From Desulforadius tongensis (GTDB taxonomy: Bacteria > Bacillota > Desulfotomaculia > Desulfotomaculales > Desulfohalotomaculaceae), in assembly GCF_016907915.1 (NCBI RefSeq), contig NZ_JAFBCW010000009.1, positions 1-64,000 of the forward strand: a DNA stretch of 64,000 bases, written 5' to 3'. The notes beneath the pieces were generated by a model, which worked only from the letters and a program-made list of their open reading frames with translations, had not been told where the DNA came from and did not search any database. The position numbers and the translations under genes were made by a program. Shown one piece after another: positions 46,545 through 54,334 of this stretch; within the stretch, counting starts at the first letter, position 1; every line of letters starts with the position of its first letter.

Positions 46545-46599
46545 CTCTCCCTCTACCTCAGCTCAACTAAACTCAACTAATCTCCACTCATCTCAACTA
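46545..46599 (-). promoter_or_regulatory. TRAP (MtrB)-type binding site: eleven (G/U)AG triplets in trp leader
   Basis: In the mRNA sense the triplets are UAG 46599-97, GAG 46594-92, GAG 46589-87, GAG 46584-82, UAG 46579-77, GAG 46574-72, UAG 46569-67, GAG 46564-62, GAG 46559-57, GAG 46553-51 and GAG 46547-45. Eight spacers are 2 nt and two are 3 nt. Eleven repeats with 2-3 nt spacers match the eleven-subunit TRAP ring of Bacillus. The last three triplets contain GGUAGAG, the 5' half of the antiterminator that pairs with CUCUACUU in the terminator, so bound protein would favour termination. The mtrB gene is not in this window. Confidence 0.88.
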
Positions 46600-46638
46600 A
46601 AAAATCCCTTATTCAGTTCTTACTAAATTATAATTATA

Positions 46639-46667
46639 TAATTAACACAAAAGTTATTACCAGTCAA
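46639..46667 (-). promoter_or_regulatory. Probable trp operon promoter
   Basis: Minus-strand -35 TTGACT (46667-46662) with a 17-bp spacer to -10 TAATTA (46644-46639). This would start transcription about 30 nt before the first (G/U)AG triplet, close to the arrangement in Bacillus. The region is very AT-rich and TATAAT at 46638-46633 is an alternative -10. Confidence 0.5.
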
Positions 46668-46740
46668 TTAAAAAAACATTCAGCAGTACATTTATTGTCA
46701 CAAATTTTATGTCATTCCATATGTTGGATAAAAAACAGGG

Positions 46741-47076
46741 GTGATCTCGTTGTTAAAATGGCTGCCAAAAATCACTAAAAGGAAAACCCCTTTAGCTAAA
46801 TGCAGGCCCCCTCACATGCAGGAAGACGAAATTGAACTGCAGTTGGAGGACATTAAGATAAAGTTAACCAGAAAGCTCAATATACCGGTGCCGCATGAAG
46901 TTACAATTGTCATTCCCAGGGTAGAGCTGCGCCACCGGAAATATAAAAACGGAAAACTGGTGGAGGAAAAAGAACGCATTTATAACAGTATTACCGTGGT
47001 ACACGCCCCAAGACACCGGTTGGAAAAACCGCCCGGCCTTGGCAGCCCGGCAGCGGAAAAAGTTAACCAAAAGTAA
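46741..47076 (+). CDS. Hypothetical basic protein between trp operon and aroH
   Basis: Up to 111 residues from GTG 46741 (or TTG 46750, better spaced after AGGGGTGAT). It is basic, with a patterned middle part: QEDEIELQLEDIKIKLTRK then VPHEVTIVIPRVELRHRKY. That alternation of hydrophobic and charged residues suggests a small beta-rich protein. I do not recognise a family. It is not MtrB/TRAP, which is shorter and has a different sequence. It is divergent from trpE and convergent with aroH. Confidence 0.5.
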   Translation: MISLLKWLPKITKRKTPLAKCRPPHMQEDEIELQLEDIKIKLTRKLNIPVPHEVTIVIPRVELRHRKYKNGKLVEEKERIYNSITVVHAPRHRLEKPPGLGSPAAEKVNQK

Positions 47077-47096
47077 ATGCATCAAGCCCGCAGCAT

Positions 47097-47471
47097 TTAT
47101 TTTCCCGCCCAATCCGGCCTTAAGCTAACCGCTTCTCTTAAATAAACATGTTTCACTTCCTCTTGGGCCACAGCGGTGTTTACATGCATCATTACCCTGA
47201 TACAGCGGGGCAAACTGCCCGGTACATCCAATTCTTGGGCACAAATCATAGGCACGTTGTCCCAACCCATTTCCCGGGCCGCCCGGGCCGGAAACTGGGC
47301 ATTTAAATCTTTGGTTACCGTAAAAAACACACTACAAATGTCTTCCAGCTTCAAATGGTTCTCCCGCACTATGGCATTAAGGAGTTCCCGAATAGCCTCT
47401 GTCATATCCTGGGAGGTGTTTTTTTCTACGGTAATGGCACCACGAATACCTCTAACCTTTACCTTTCCCAC
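47097..47471 (-). CDS. aroH: Chorismate mutase, AroH type
   Basis: A monofunctional trimeric chorismate mutase that makes prephenate for tyrosine and phenylalanine. 124 residues with VRGIRGAITVEKN (active-site Arg), SVFFTVTKDLNAQFPARAAR (Arg and Glu/Asp region) and ICAQELDVPGSLPRCIRVMMHVNT. It supplies prephenate for TyrA encoded at 34.5-35.6 kb. It starts 36 bp after the HutP-like gene. Confidence 0.96.
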   Translation of the reverse strand: MGKVKVRGIRGAITVEKNTSQDMTEAIRELLNAIVRENHLKLEDICSVFFTVTKDLNAQFPARAAREMGWDNVPMICAQELDVPGSLPRCIRVMMHVNTAVAQEEVKHVYLREAVSLRPDWAGK

Positions 47472-47507
47472 ACTACCACCCTCTCATACGCCCTGAAAAT
47501 AAGCCTT

Positions 47508-47939
47508 TTAGCTGTAAGAAACAGCCCTGTGCCCCAAACCAATGGCCACTTCATCCATGTGCAGCAGGCCAACCCCAAAAAATACCGCTACAATTACATG
47601 ATCCCCCTGCCGGGCAATACCAATTTTGCCTCCTACATTAAGTCCCACCGCCTTGGGCATAACCATTGACAGGGCTTCCCTGGTGGCCCCGGCCACAGCC
47701 CCTTCATCGGCATGAATTTCCCTGATTACCCCTTCCCGCTTGGCTGCCACCACAGCCCTCTCGATAATTTTACTTACCGATGAAACAAAATCCCCGCCAT
47801 AATCCACCGCGGCAGTATGAATATTTTCCTTTAAGTATTTATTTTTATATTCCCTTTCCTGTTCTCTGCTTTCACTAAGGGCCATTTCTATGGCCACCTT
47901 GGCAACTTTACGACTTCCCCGCAACGGAGCCTTTGACAT
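47508..47939 (-). CDS. HutP family RNA-binding antiterminator protein
   Basis: 143 residues ending in VIVAVFFGVGLLHMDEVAIGLGHRAVSYS, resembling the HutP family C-terminus. The N-terminal half (SRKVAKVAIEMALSESREQE) is helical. Bacillus HutP is a histidine- and magnesium-dependent hexamer that binds NAG-containing mRNA and prevents termination in the hut operon. No histidine-degradation gene is in this window, so the target of this member is unknown. ATG 47939 follows GAGGTG; the 12 upstream codons to 47975 run through a hairpin and are not used. It is probably co-transcribed with aroH. Confidence 0.75.
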   Translation of the reverse strand: MSKAPLRGSRKVAKVAIEMALSESREQEREYKNKYLKENIHTAAVDYGGDFVSSVSKIIERAVVAAKREGVIREIHADEGAVAGATREALSMVMPKAVGLNVGGKIGIARQGDHVIVAVFFGVGLLHMDEVAIGLGHRAVSYS

Positions 47940-47966
47940 ACCCTTCACACCTCTCCTAACTAAAAT

Positions 47967-47986
47967 GCACTCCATAAACGGAGTGC
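47967..47986 (-). terminator. Hairpin between patatin gene and HutP-like gene
   Basis: GCACTCC / GGAGTGC with a 6-nt loop, followed on the minus strand by ATTTTAG. It may terminate the patatin-like gene or form part of the HutP-gene leader. Confidence 0.5.
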
Positions 47987-48042
47987 TGCTAAACTGAGGT
48001 TATTATATTACAGCAGCTGTTAAAAATCAATTACTGCCGCGG

Positions 48043-48948
48043 TTAGTCAAACCATTTTTGTGCAATCCACCTGATGGCCGGCTGCAGATCAATTTTTTGA
48101 GCAATAGATACCAAGTAAGGAATCTTTTGGTATTCATCCAGGGCAATTACACCGGGCAGCATGGGATTTAAGCGAAAGTACTGGTCAACCAGGAACTGGG
48201 AAGTAAAAAGGGCATCGGCCTCAACATCGCCATCGAACAAAATATTGAACAGCGGAAGAGGCGGACGGAGATTAAACATCCACTCCAGGGCACCCCACCT
48301 GCGGGTGTCGGCATTAATTTTATGGGGGGTATACCCGGTACCCATGGAAAACAAATAAATGTTTTCCAGTTTTTGTTTACCGGCATTTTTGCATATGGCC
48401 ATGGCAATGGCCGCCGTACTGGGATTATTGGCTATTACACCTCCATCAATATGATTATGGTGGGATGGAAAGTAAATTGGTGCCGCACTGCTGGCCAGGG
48501 CGACATCTATTACATACTCGTCCTTTGTATACGAATAGGGAAAGTTATTGTATAGAACAGGCCTCCACCTGATAAAATTACCACCGTCTACCCGAAAGGA
48601 AGGCACAAGAACACGACGCTTTAAATCCTTTAGGCGCAGTCCGGGAGGAAAAATAACACTGAGCACCCTTTTAAGGTGTTCATTGTTATATTTGGGTTTA
48701 AACAAAAATATATGCTTTGGGGTAAAGATATACCTTGCCGTCTCTTCAGAATACAGGTCAATAAGTTCATCAACGGATAAGCCATAGGCCAGAGCCAGGG
48801 CAATAAATGATCCGCTGGAAGTACCGGCAAAAAAATTTGTTTTTTTTATTAGTTCAGGAAACCGTTTATTTAATCGCTTTAACAGGTTGACTGTCAGCGC
48901 CCCGCGCACTCCGCCCCCATCAAAGGTCATTATCCTGTACTTTGCCAT
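48043..48948 (-). CDS. Patatin-like phospholipase
   Basis: 301 residues of the patatin/cPLA2 fold with a Ser-Asp dyad. The oxyanion loop is DGGGVRGALT (about residue 10-19), the nucleophile elbow is GTSSGSFIALALA (G-x-S-x-G, about 43-47) and the catalytic Asp is in HIDGGVIANNPS. There is no signal peptide, so it is probably cytoplasmic and may hydrolyse membrane lipids from inside. The substrate is unknown, and it has no partner genes that would suggest an anti-phage role. Confidence 0.9.
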   Translation of the reverse strand: MAKYRIMTFDGGGVRGALTVNLLKRLNKRFPELIKKTNFFAGTSSGSFIALALAYGLSVDELIDLYSEETARYIFTPKHIFLFKPKYNNEHLKRVLSVIFPPGLRLKDLKRRVLVPSFRVDGGNFIRWRPVLYNNFPYSYTKDEYVIDVALASSAAPIYFPSHHNHIDGGVIANNPSTAAIAMAICKNAGKQKLENIYLFSMGTGYTPHKINADTRRWGALEWMFNLRPPLPLFNILFDGDVEADALFTSQFLVDQYFRLNPMLPGVIALDEYQKIPYLVSIAQKIDLQPAIRWIAQKWFD

Positions 48949-49131
48949 GCTATTTCACTCCGGTTTTAAAATGCAATTTTTTTAGTCTATGCATAACCAA
49001 GCAGTTGTGCAACCATCATATCGCCGGAATCACTACCGCACTTTCCCCGAAAACCAACCTTAAATTTATTAACGTCACCGGTGGTTCACCCGTATCATGT
49101 ACTGATGATAATAATTAAGAGGTGATTATTA

Positions 49132-49374
49132 ATGAACTACAAATTTAGAGAAGGGGAAACCGGGGAACAGAATAATATTATCCAAGATCCCAAATTGTTT
49201 TTAACAATGCTGGTTCTTTTTTCCCGGCCCGGTATGGAACAGCAGCTGGAACAGGCTATAACCATGCTCGAAGGTATATCCAATACCATACGTACGCTGC
49301 GCCAGGGAGCCGACGCCCTGTTTACCAGCCTTAAAGAAGCCCAACAGCAAATGCTTACCCTGCCGAAGAAATAG
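49132..49374 (+). CDS. Small hypothetical protein, 80 residues
   Basis: ATG 49132 preceded by AAGAGGTGAT. A polar start (MNYKFREGETGEQNN) leads into a helical, partly amphipathic stretch (FLTMLVLFSRPGMEQQLEQ ... LFTSLKEAQQQMLTL). It has no membrane segment and no family that I recognise. It is flanked by a terminator downstream. A good ribosome-binding site and normal codon use support it as a gene. Confidence 0.6.
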   Translation: MNYKFREGETGEQNNIIQDPKLFLTMLVLFSRPGMEQQLEQAITMLEGISNTIRTLRQGADALFTSLKEAQQQMLTLPKK

Positions 49375-49419
49375 CCCAAATAATAACCGGCAGCAGCACG
49401 GTTTAATTTAAAAAATTTT

Positions 49420-49464
49420 AAAACCCACCGTTCTTCCTGTTCCCGGGAAATTACGGCGGGTTTT
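49420..49464. terminator. Bidirectional terminator
   Basis: Stem AAAACCCACCGT / ACGGCGGGTTTT (one mismatch), with an internal CCCGGG palindrome in the loop. It lies between the convergent 80-residue ORF and the YjcZ-like gene, with A/T tails on both sides. Confidence 0.8.
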
Positions 49465-49495
49465 AAAAAGTTACCCTTTATTTATAAGCTGTATT

Positions 49496-49615
49496 TTATT
49501 TTTGCTCGTATGAACCGTAACCGCAGCCGTATCCAGGTGTGCCTAACAGCAGCAAAATCAGAATCAGGAACACAATAAAGGTCGGGTCGTAACCATATCC
49601 ACCGTAGTAACCCAT
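49496..49615 (-). CDS. YjcZ-like small sporulation peptide, 39 residues
   Basis: Found by reading the minus strand: MGYYGGYGYDP, then a hydrophobic helix FIVFLILILLLL, then GTPGYGCGYGSYEQK. A Gly/Tyr-rich N-terminus followed by one membrane helix is the pattern of the YjcZ family of sporulation-associated peptides. GGAGGTCGAGATA precedes the ATG with good spacing. The Gly/Tyr-rich tail after the helix is less usual for that family. It is probably made late in sporulation; see the sigma-K-like promoter. Confidence 0.75.
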   Translation of the reverse strand: MGYYGGYGYDPTFIVFLILILLLLGTPGYGCGYGSYEQK

Positions 49616-49654
49616 TATCTCGACCTCCTTTTTTGATTTTAATCAATGACATCA

Positions 49655-49677
49655 TATGTTGGGCAAGTAAAAAGTGT
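49655..49677 (-). promoter_or_regulatory. Possible sigma-K-type promoter of YjcZ-like gene
   Basis: On the minus strand, ACAC (49677-49674) lies 15-17 bp upstream of CATATGAT (49658-49651), resembling the AC / CATA-N3-T pattern of late mother-cell promoters. The start codon is about 40 bp downstream. Confidence 0.35.
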
Positions 49678-49861
49678 TACAACAATTATTTCGTTGATTA
49701 TACCCCGGCTGCTTTATTGATTATCAAGAATAGATATCAATAATCACTCATAATATTTTCTAAATATAAAATATATTTCGACATATTTCCTGAAGGTATC
49801 TACCCGGTGATTATCAAATTACAGGCCCATGGCCAATAGTTTATCCATGGGGGTAGAAAAA

Positions 49862-52054
49862 ATGAAAGATACAGGCAAAACCCAAGAACAAATCATCAGT
49901 CAGTTATATAATACACTGATGAGCGTCAGGGAAGGGTTAATATATTTTGATACAAAAATGAAAGTTTTGTGGGCCAACAGGGCAGCAGGGGAATCCATTG
50001 GTCTTACTCCCGAACAATTAGTAGGACATCACTGCTACCGGTTATGGCAAAAGCAGGTCAACCCCTGCCCAAACTGCTCAACCTTTAAAGCATTAAAGAC
50101 CGGTCAACCGCAAACGGGTGAAATAATTACCCCTGACGGCAGGGCGTGGTTCACCCGGAGTTACCCCGTCAAAGACAGCAAAGGCAGTGTAAGGGGCATC
50201 TTTAAGATCACAATGGAAATAACCCAGCACAAAAAAATAGAAGAAGCACTAAAAAAAGCTAAAGAAGAGCTGGAAATAAAAGCAGCTGAACGTACAGCGG
50301 AATTAAAAAAGGCCAACAGGAAATTACTGCTTGAGCTTGAGGAACGTAAGCGAACGGAGGAAGAACTGCGGGCCGCCCAGCGGCAGCTTTTAGACATCAT
50401 TGAATTTCTTCCCGACGCCACTTTCGTCGTGGACAGCAGCAGAAAGATTATTGCCTGGAACAGGGCTATTGAAGAACTGACAGGAGTACATAAAAATGAA
50501 ATTATCGGTAAGACCGATTACTCCCAGGCTCTACCTTTCTACAATCCACCAGGGCCAACCTTAATTGATTTAATATTTTCCAATGACAAAGAAGTAGAAT
50601 TGAAATACGATTATGTAACCAAAAAAGGAAATACATTGTTTGCAGAAACTTATCTGCCCTTACCTGAAAAAAAGGAAGTATTTTTATGGGTGGCAGCATC
50701 ACCCCTTTTGGACAGCAGCGGGAAGCTGGTTGGGGCTATAGAAACAATGCGGGACATTACCGAGCGCAAAAAAATAGAAAACCAGCTGCAGCACCTGGCC
50801 ATGTACGATTTTTTAACCGACATCCCCAACAGGTATTCACTGGAGAAGCATTTAAAACGGGCAGTGGCAAAGGCAAAACGGGGGGAAAAAAGTGCCCTTC
50901 TCTTCATAGATTTGGACAATTTCAAGCTGGTTAATGATGCCCTGGGGCACGCTGCCGGCGACAGGGTGTTAATTACACTGACCAACCTTTTAAAGAAGAG
51001 CCTGCGAAAAAAAGATCTTTTCTTCCGTTTTGGCGGCGATGAATTCGTTGTACTGCTTGAGAATACTTCCGCCGAGGAGGCCAAGATAGTGGCTGAAAAA
51101 CTGCGCCGGGTGCTGGATGACGGCCAGTTATGCCTGTCGATATATAGGACTAGTTTTAACCTCACTATCAGCATCGGTATTGTTATGATCGACGGAAATT
51201 TTGACCCGCAAAAAATTCTCTCCCTGGCAGATAACGCCCTTTATTCAGCCAAAGAAGAGGGACGAAACAAGATTATATTTATGCAGCCCGGCAAGTTTAT
51301 CGGCGCTAAACAATGCACAGCTAATAAATTAATTGATTTGATTAAAAAAGCTCTGCATGAAAACAGGTTTACGCTTTTTTTCCAACCCGTTGTTAAAATA
51401 GACAGCGGAAAAATAATTCACCACGAAGTATTATTAAGACTGCCCGGTGACGACGGGAAGCTGATTGCCCCGGGCCGCTTTATTCCCGCGGCTGAACGCT
51501 CCGGCCTGATTACGGAAATAGATCGCTGGGTGATAAAGAGGTCAATAAAAATGTTCCGCCAAAACAAGAACTTAAATCTTTTTATTAACCTTTCCGGCAC
51601 CAGCATAGGAGACGATTCGCTGCTGGAATTTATCAAAAATAATATCTGCAGCAGTGGTATAGACCCCTCCCGGGTTGGTTTTGAAATCACAGAAACCGCC
51701 GCTGTAAAGAATTTATCGCTGACAGAGCGATGGATTCAAAAAATTAAAGATTTAGGTTGTAATTTTGCCCTGGATGATTTTGGGAAAGGATTTTCGTCGT
51801 TTTCTTATCTCCGCCTGCTGCCGGTGGATTACCTTAAGCTTGATGGTTCTTTTGTCCGCAACATTGATAAAGACCTCACCCACCGGGCGCTGGTTCAGGC
51901 CATGAACGCCATAGCTCAAACCCTGGACAAGAAGACAATAGCTGAATTTGTTGAAACCGAAGATATATTGAAAATATTACTGGAAATGGGAATAGATTAC
52001 GGGCAGGGCTATTATCTAGGCAGGCCTGTTCCTCACCCTACTCACCTACCCTGA
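49862..52054 (+). CDS. PAS-PAS-GGDEF-EAL cyclic-di-GMP enzyme
   Basis: About 730 residues, cytoplasmic. From the start: a PAS domain (about 10-115, with CYRLWQKQVNPCPNC giving Cys that could bind a cofactor), a coiled coil (KKAKEELEIKAAERTAELKK), a second PAS (about 175-300), GGDEF (about 310-470, motif FGGDEFVVLLE intact) and EAL (about 485-730). In the EAL domain the signature is EVLLR, not EALLR; other catalytic motifs (ITETA, LDDFGKGFSS, KLDGSFV, AEFVET) are mostly kept. Both synthesis and breakdown of c-di-GMP are possible. ATG 49862 after GGGGGT is preferred; 49829 is an in-frame alternative. Confidence 0.92.
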   Translation: MKDTGKTQEQIISQLYNTLMSVREGLIYFDTKMKVLWANRAAGESIGLTPEQLVGHHCYRLWQKQVNPCPNCSTFKALKTGQPQTGEIITPDGRAWFTRSYPVKDSKGSVRGIFKITMEITQHKKIEEALKKAKEELEIKAAERTAELKKANRKLLLELEERKRTEEELRAAQRQLLDIIEFLPDATFVVDSSRKIIAWNRAIEELTGVHKNEIIGKTDYSQALPFYNPPGPTLIDLIFSNDKEVELKYDYVTKKGNTLFAETYLPLPEKKEVFLWVAASPLLDSSGKLVGAIETMRDITERKKIENQLQHLAMYDFLTDIPNRYSLEKHLKRAVAKAKRGEKSALLFIDLDNFKLVNDALGHAAGDRVLITLTNLLKKSLRKKDLFFRFGGDEFVVLLENTSAEEAKIVAEKLRRVLDDGQLCLSIYRTSFNLTISIGIVMIDGNFDPQKILSLADNALYSAKEEGRNKIIFMQPGKFIGAKQCTANKLIDLIKKALHENRFTLFFQPVVKIDSGKIIHHEVLLRLPGDDGKLIAPGRFIPAAERSGLITEIDRWVIKRSIKMFRQNKNLNLFINLSGTSIGDDSLLEFIKNNICSSGIDPSRVGFEITETAAVKNLSLTERWIQKIKDLGCNFALDDFGKGFSSFSYLRLLPVDYLKLDGSFVRNIDKDLTHRALVQAMNAIAQTLDKKTIAEFVETEDILKILLEMGIDYGQGYYLGRPVPHPTHLP

Positions 52055-52080
52055 AAAATGGTATCCCGTGTTTTAAAAAC

Positions 52081-52124
52081 AAAACCTACCGTAATTTTAC
52101 CCGCAGGGCAGTACGGTAGGTTTT
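52081..52124. terminator. Terminator between GGDEF-EAL gene and activase gene
   Basis: Perfect 13-bp stem AAAACCTACCGTA / TACGGTAGGTTTT with A/T tails on both sides, between convergent genes. It can serve both. Confidence 0.9.
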
Positions 52125-52129
52125 TAAAA

Positions 52130-52894
52130 TCAACCAATATTTCGGGCTATAATGGCGGCACCCAACGCGCCAATTATTTGGGGCACCGGGGGTACCATCA
52201 CCTCTACTCCTAATTCCCGGGCCAGCATTTCTCTTAATAACCTGTTTTGAGCCACGCCACCGGTAAAGGTAACATTGACATTTTCTTGTATCGAACCAGC
52301 CATGGTGGATACGCGTTTGGCAATGGATTTTAATAAACCAGCTACGATACTCTCCTTTGCCGTTCCCGCCGCCAGCAGGCTGATAACTTCCGATTCGGCA
52401 AAAACGGTGCACATGCTGTTGATGTTAACCGGCTCTGCCGGCGGTAACCGGTCCAGCTGATCCAGTTCCAGCCCCAAACCGTTTACCGTTACCTGCAAAA
52501 ACCTGCCGGTGCCGGCGGCACACTTGTCGTTCATTAAAAAGTTAATTACCTTACCCTGTTTATTTACCAGTATCACTTTGCTGTCCTGGCCGCCGATATC
52601 TATTACCATTTTGTTTTCCGGAAAATAGTAATTGGCTCCCATGGCATGGCAGGATATTTCAGTAACAGCCTTATCCAAGAAATCTAAAGCCACCCGGCCG
52701 TAACCCGTACCCACCACCCTGTGAATGTCTGCAGCGGTAATTCCGGCAGCATCCACCGCCCTTTGTAAAACCTCTTCTCCCGCTTTTTGGGGACTCCAAC
52801 CGGTGGGAATCATTGCCCAGCCTAAAATCTTTTTATCTTTTAGTAAAACCGCCTTAGCTGCGGTAGAACCCACATCAATACCTGCTGTAATCAT
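52130..52894 (-). CDS. ATPase activator of 2-hydroxyacyl-CoA dehydratase / double-cubane reductase
   Basis: 254 residues of the ASKHA fold (BcrAD/HgdC family): phosphate-1 loop AGIDVGSTAAKAVLL, phosphate-2 VIDIGGQDSKVI and the cluster Cys region MNDKCAAGTGRFLQV, with a second Cys in NSMCTVFAESEV. These homodimers hold one [4Fe-4S] cluster and use ATP to push one low-potential electron into the partner. The partner is encoded directly upstream (4-bp gap). Length and motifs are complete. Confidence 0.92.
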   Translation of the reverse strand: MITAGIDVGSTAAKAVLLKDKKILGWAMIPTGWSPQKAGEEVLQRAVDAAGITAADIHRVVGTGYGRVALDFLDKAVTEISCHAMGANYYFPENKMVIDIGGQDSKVILVNKQGKVINFLMNDKCAAGTGRFLQVTVNGLGLELDQLDRLPPAEPVNINSMCTVFAESEVISLLAAGTAKESIVAGLLKSIAKRVSTMAGSIQENVNVTFTGGVAQNRLLREMLARELGVEVMVPPVPQIIGALGAAIIARNIG

Positions 52895-52898
52895 CTGG

Positions 52899-54170
52899 TT
52901 ACTTAATCATCTCCAAAAAGGCTTCTATTCTGGTCTGCAGCTGACCTGCATCCTCATCGCTGTAGTCACTCTCAATGCGCATAACCGGAATACCGGCCTC
53001 CTGCAGCGCCTTTTCCACCAGGTGGTATTCAACACTGTAGGATTGGCAGAACTGCAGTGAGTAATATACCACACCGTCGGCCTTATATTCTTTCACCTGG
53101 CGCAGAATGTCATCAATGCGGCCGGTGTTCGGTGTATAACAGGCACAGTTAATATTCAATGCCCGCCGGCTTATTGCTTCCACCTGCTCATTTAAGCCGG
53201 TTTTTGTTTCATCTACCAGGGTTTCAAAACTCCTGGTGCCGGTACATGATTCTTCACATACCACCACCGCACCGCTGCTCTCTATAATGTGGTGCATCTT
53301 CCAACTGGGCAGCGGCATTGGGGTGCCGGTAATCAAAATCCGCGGCGCACCCTTGGGCGCTGCACCTTCACCTTTAGCCACTCTATCTTCTAATTCATCG
53401 CAGAGGGCACTTGTTTTTTCAATAAACCGCTCTGGGTCGTCAAAAAAGCTCAACTGGGTAATCAGCATGGCATCCTTGCCGCTGATCGGCACCGGGTCAT
53501 GCTTGCGGGTGTCATATAACCGCTGCAGCACTTTCCGGCGCCTGTTGGCCAGTTTTATTGCTTCGCTGAGACTTTCCGGAGTAATGGTAACACCGGTTTC
53601 TGCCTCTACCTTTTCTTTAAATTTGTATACCTCTTTTAACCACAGCTCTTTATCTGCCTCACCTTTTTTCTGCGGCAGTTCCATCACATAGGTGGGATGA
53701 TACTGGGCTAAAATTTCCCAGGCTTTTTTCTTGCCGTCACAGGTGGTTTCACCCACCACAAAATCTGACACTTCAAAATAAGGGCACAGGCCGCCCAGTT
53801 TAAAACCAAGGGATGATTTAATTAACGGGCATAGTGACCGGGGTAAAACCTTTTCCCCAATGGGTACGGAATACTGGGCCCCGGCACACAAACCTATACA
53901 GGCACCGCCGGCGGCCAAAACAAACTCCTCCGGTACAAACACACAAAATGAAGAAACCACTTTTTTACCTTCAGCCTTTTTGTCCAGCAGTTCTTTTACC
54001 CTCAAACCATGTACCTCTGACATAACAAAGTCAAAGTATTCCATTCCCGCAGGACGTTTTTGCTGACTAACAAACAATTCGCCGTAAATATCCGGTACCG
54101 CTGCCAAAAATTCATCGTGTTTTTCCAAATCCATACCCAGGTCTTGCCACATTTTTCGATAATCCGCCAA
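52899..54170 (-). CDS. Double-cubane-cluster anaerobic reductase (HgdB/FldC-like)
   Basis: 423 residues of the 2-hydroxyacyl-CoA dehydratase D-component family. Only one such subunit is encoded, beside its ATPase, whereas true dehydratases use two different subunits. That matches the double-cubane-cluster protein (DCCP) described from Carboxydothermus, an [8Fe-9S] enzyme that reduces small molecules such as acetylene. Candidate cluster Cys lie in SFCVFVPEE, GACIGLCAG, SLCPLIKSS, GLCPYFEVS, ETTCDGKKKAWE, CEESCTG and QFCQSYS. No CoA-transferase or acyl-CoA dehydrogenase gene is nearby. The physiological substrate is unknown. Confidence 0.78.
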   Translation of the reverse strand: MADYRKMWQDLGMDLEKHDEFLAAVPDIYGELFVSQQKRPAGMEYFDFVMSEVHGLRVKELLDKKAEGKKVVSSFCVFVPEEFVLAAGGACIGLCAGAQYSVPIGEKVLPRSLCPLIKSSLGFKLGGLCPYFEVSDFVVGETTCDGKKKAWEILAQYHPTYVMELPQKKGEADKELWLKEVYKFKEKVEAETGVTITPESLSEAIKLANRRRKVLQRLYDTRKHDPVPISGKDAMLITQLSFFDDPERFIEKTSALCDELEDRVAKGEGAAPKGAPRILITGTPMPLPSWKMHHIIESSGAVVVCEESCTGTRSFETLVDETKTGLNEQVEAISRRALNINCACYTPNTGRIDDILRQVKEYKADGVVYYSLQFCQSYSVEYHLVEKALQEAGIPVMRIESDYSDEDAGQLQTRIEAFLEMIK

Positions 54171-54301
54171 CGCAAAACCCCTCCTAAAATTTTTAACTCC
54201 CGTACAATGTTCTATACAAACGAATAATTACCTGTTATGCAAATTATAAAATAATATTATAACAAATCACAAAACCATCCTTAATGCCCCCTGGTTATAA
54301 A

Positions 54302-54334
54302 TATATAAGGGGCTGTTAAACAGCCCCTTATATA
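54302..54334. terminator. Strong terminator hairpin
   Basis: Perfect 14-bp stem TATATAAGGGGCTG / CAGCCCCTTATATA with a 5-nt loop. It lies directly after the stop of the 156-residue membrane protein gene and upstream of the reductase pair. Confidence 0.85.

Noticed and set aside
48043-48948. Patatin-like phospholipase as an anti-phage (CBASS-type) effector
   Set aside because: No cyclase, Cap2/Cap3 or other defence gene is adjacent; its neighbours are metabolic and sporulation genes.
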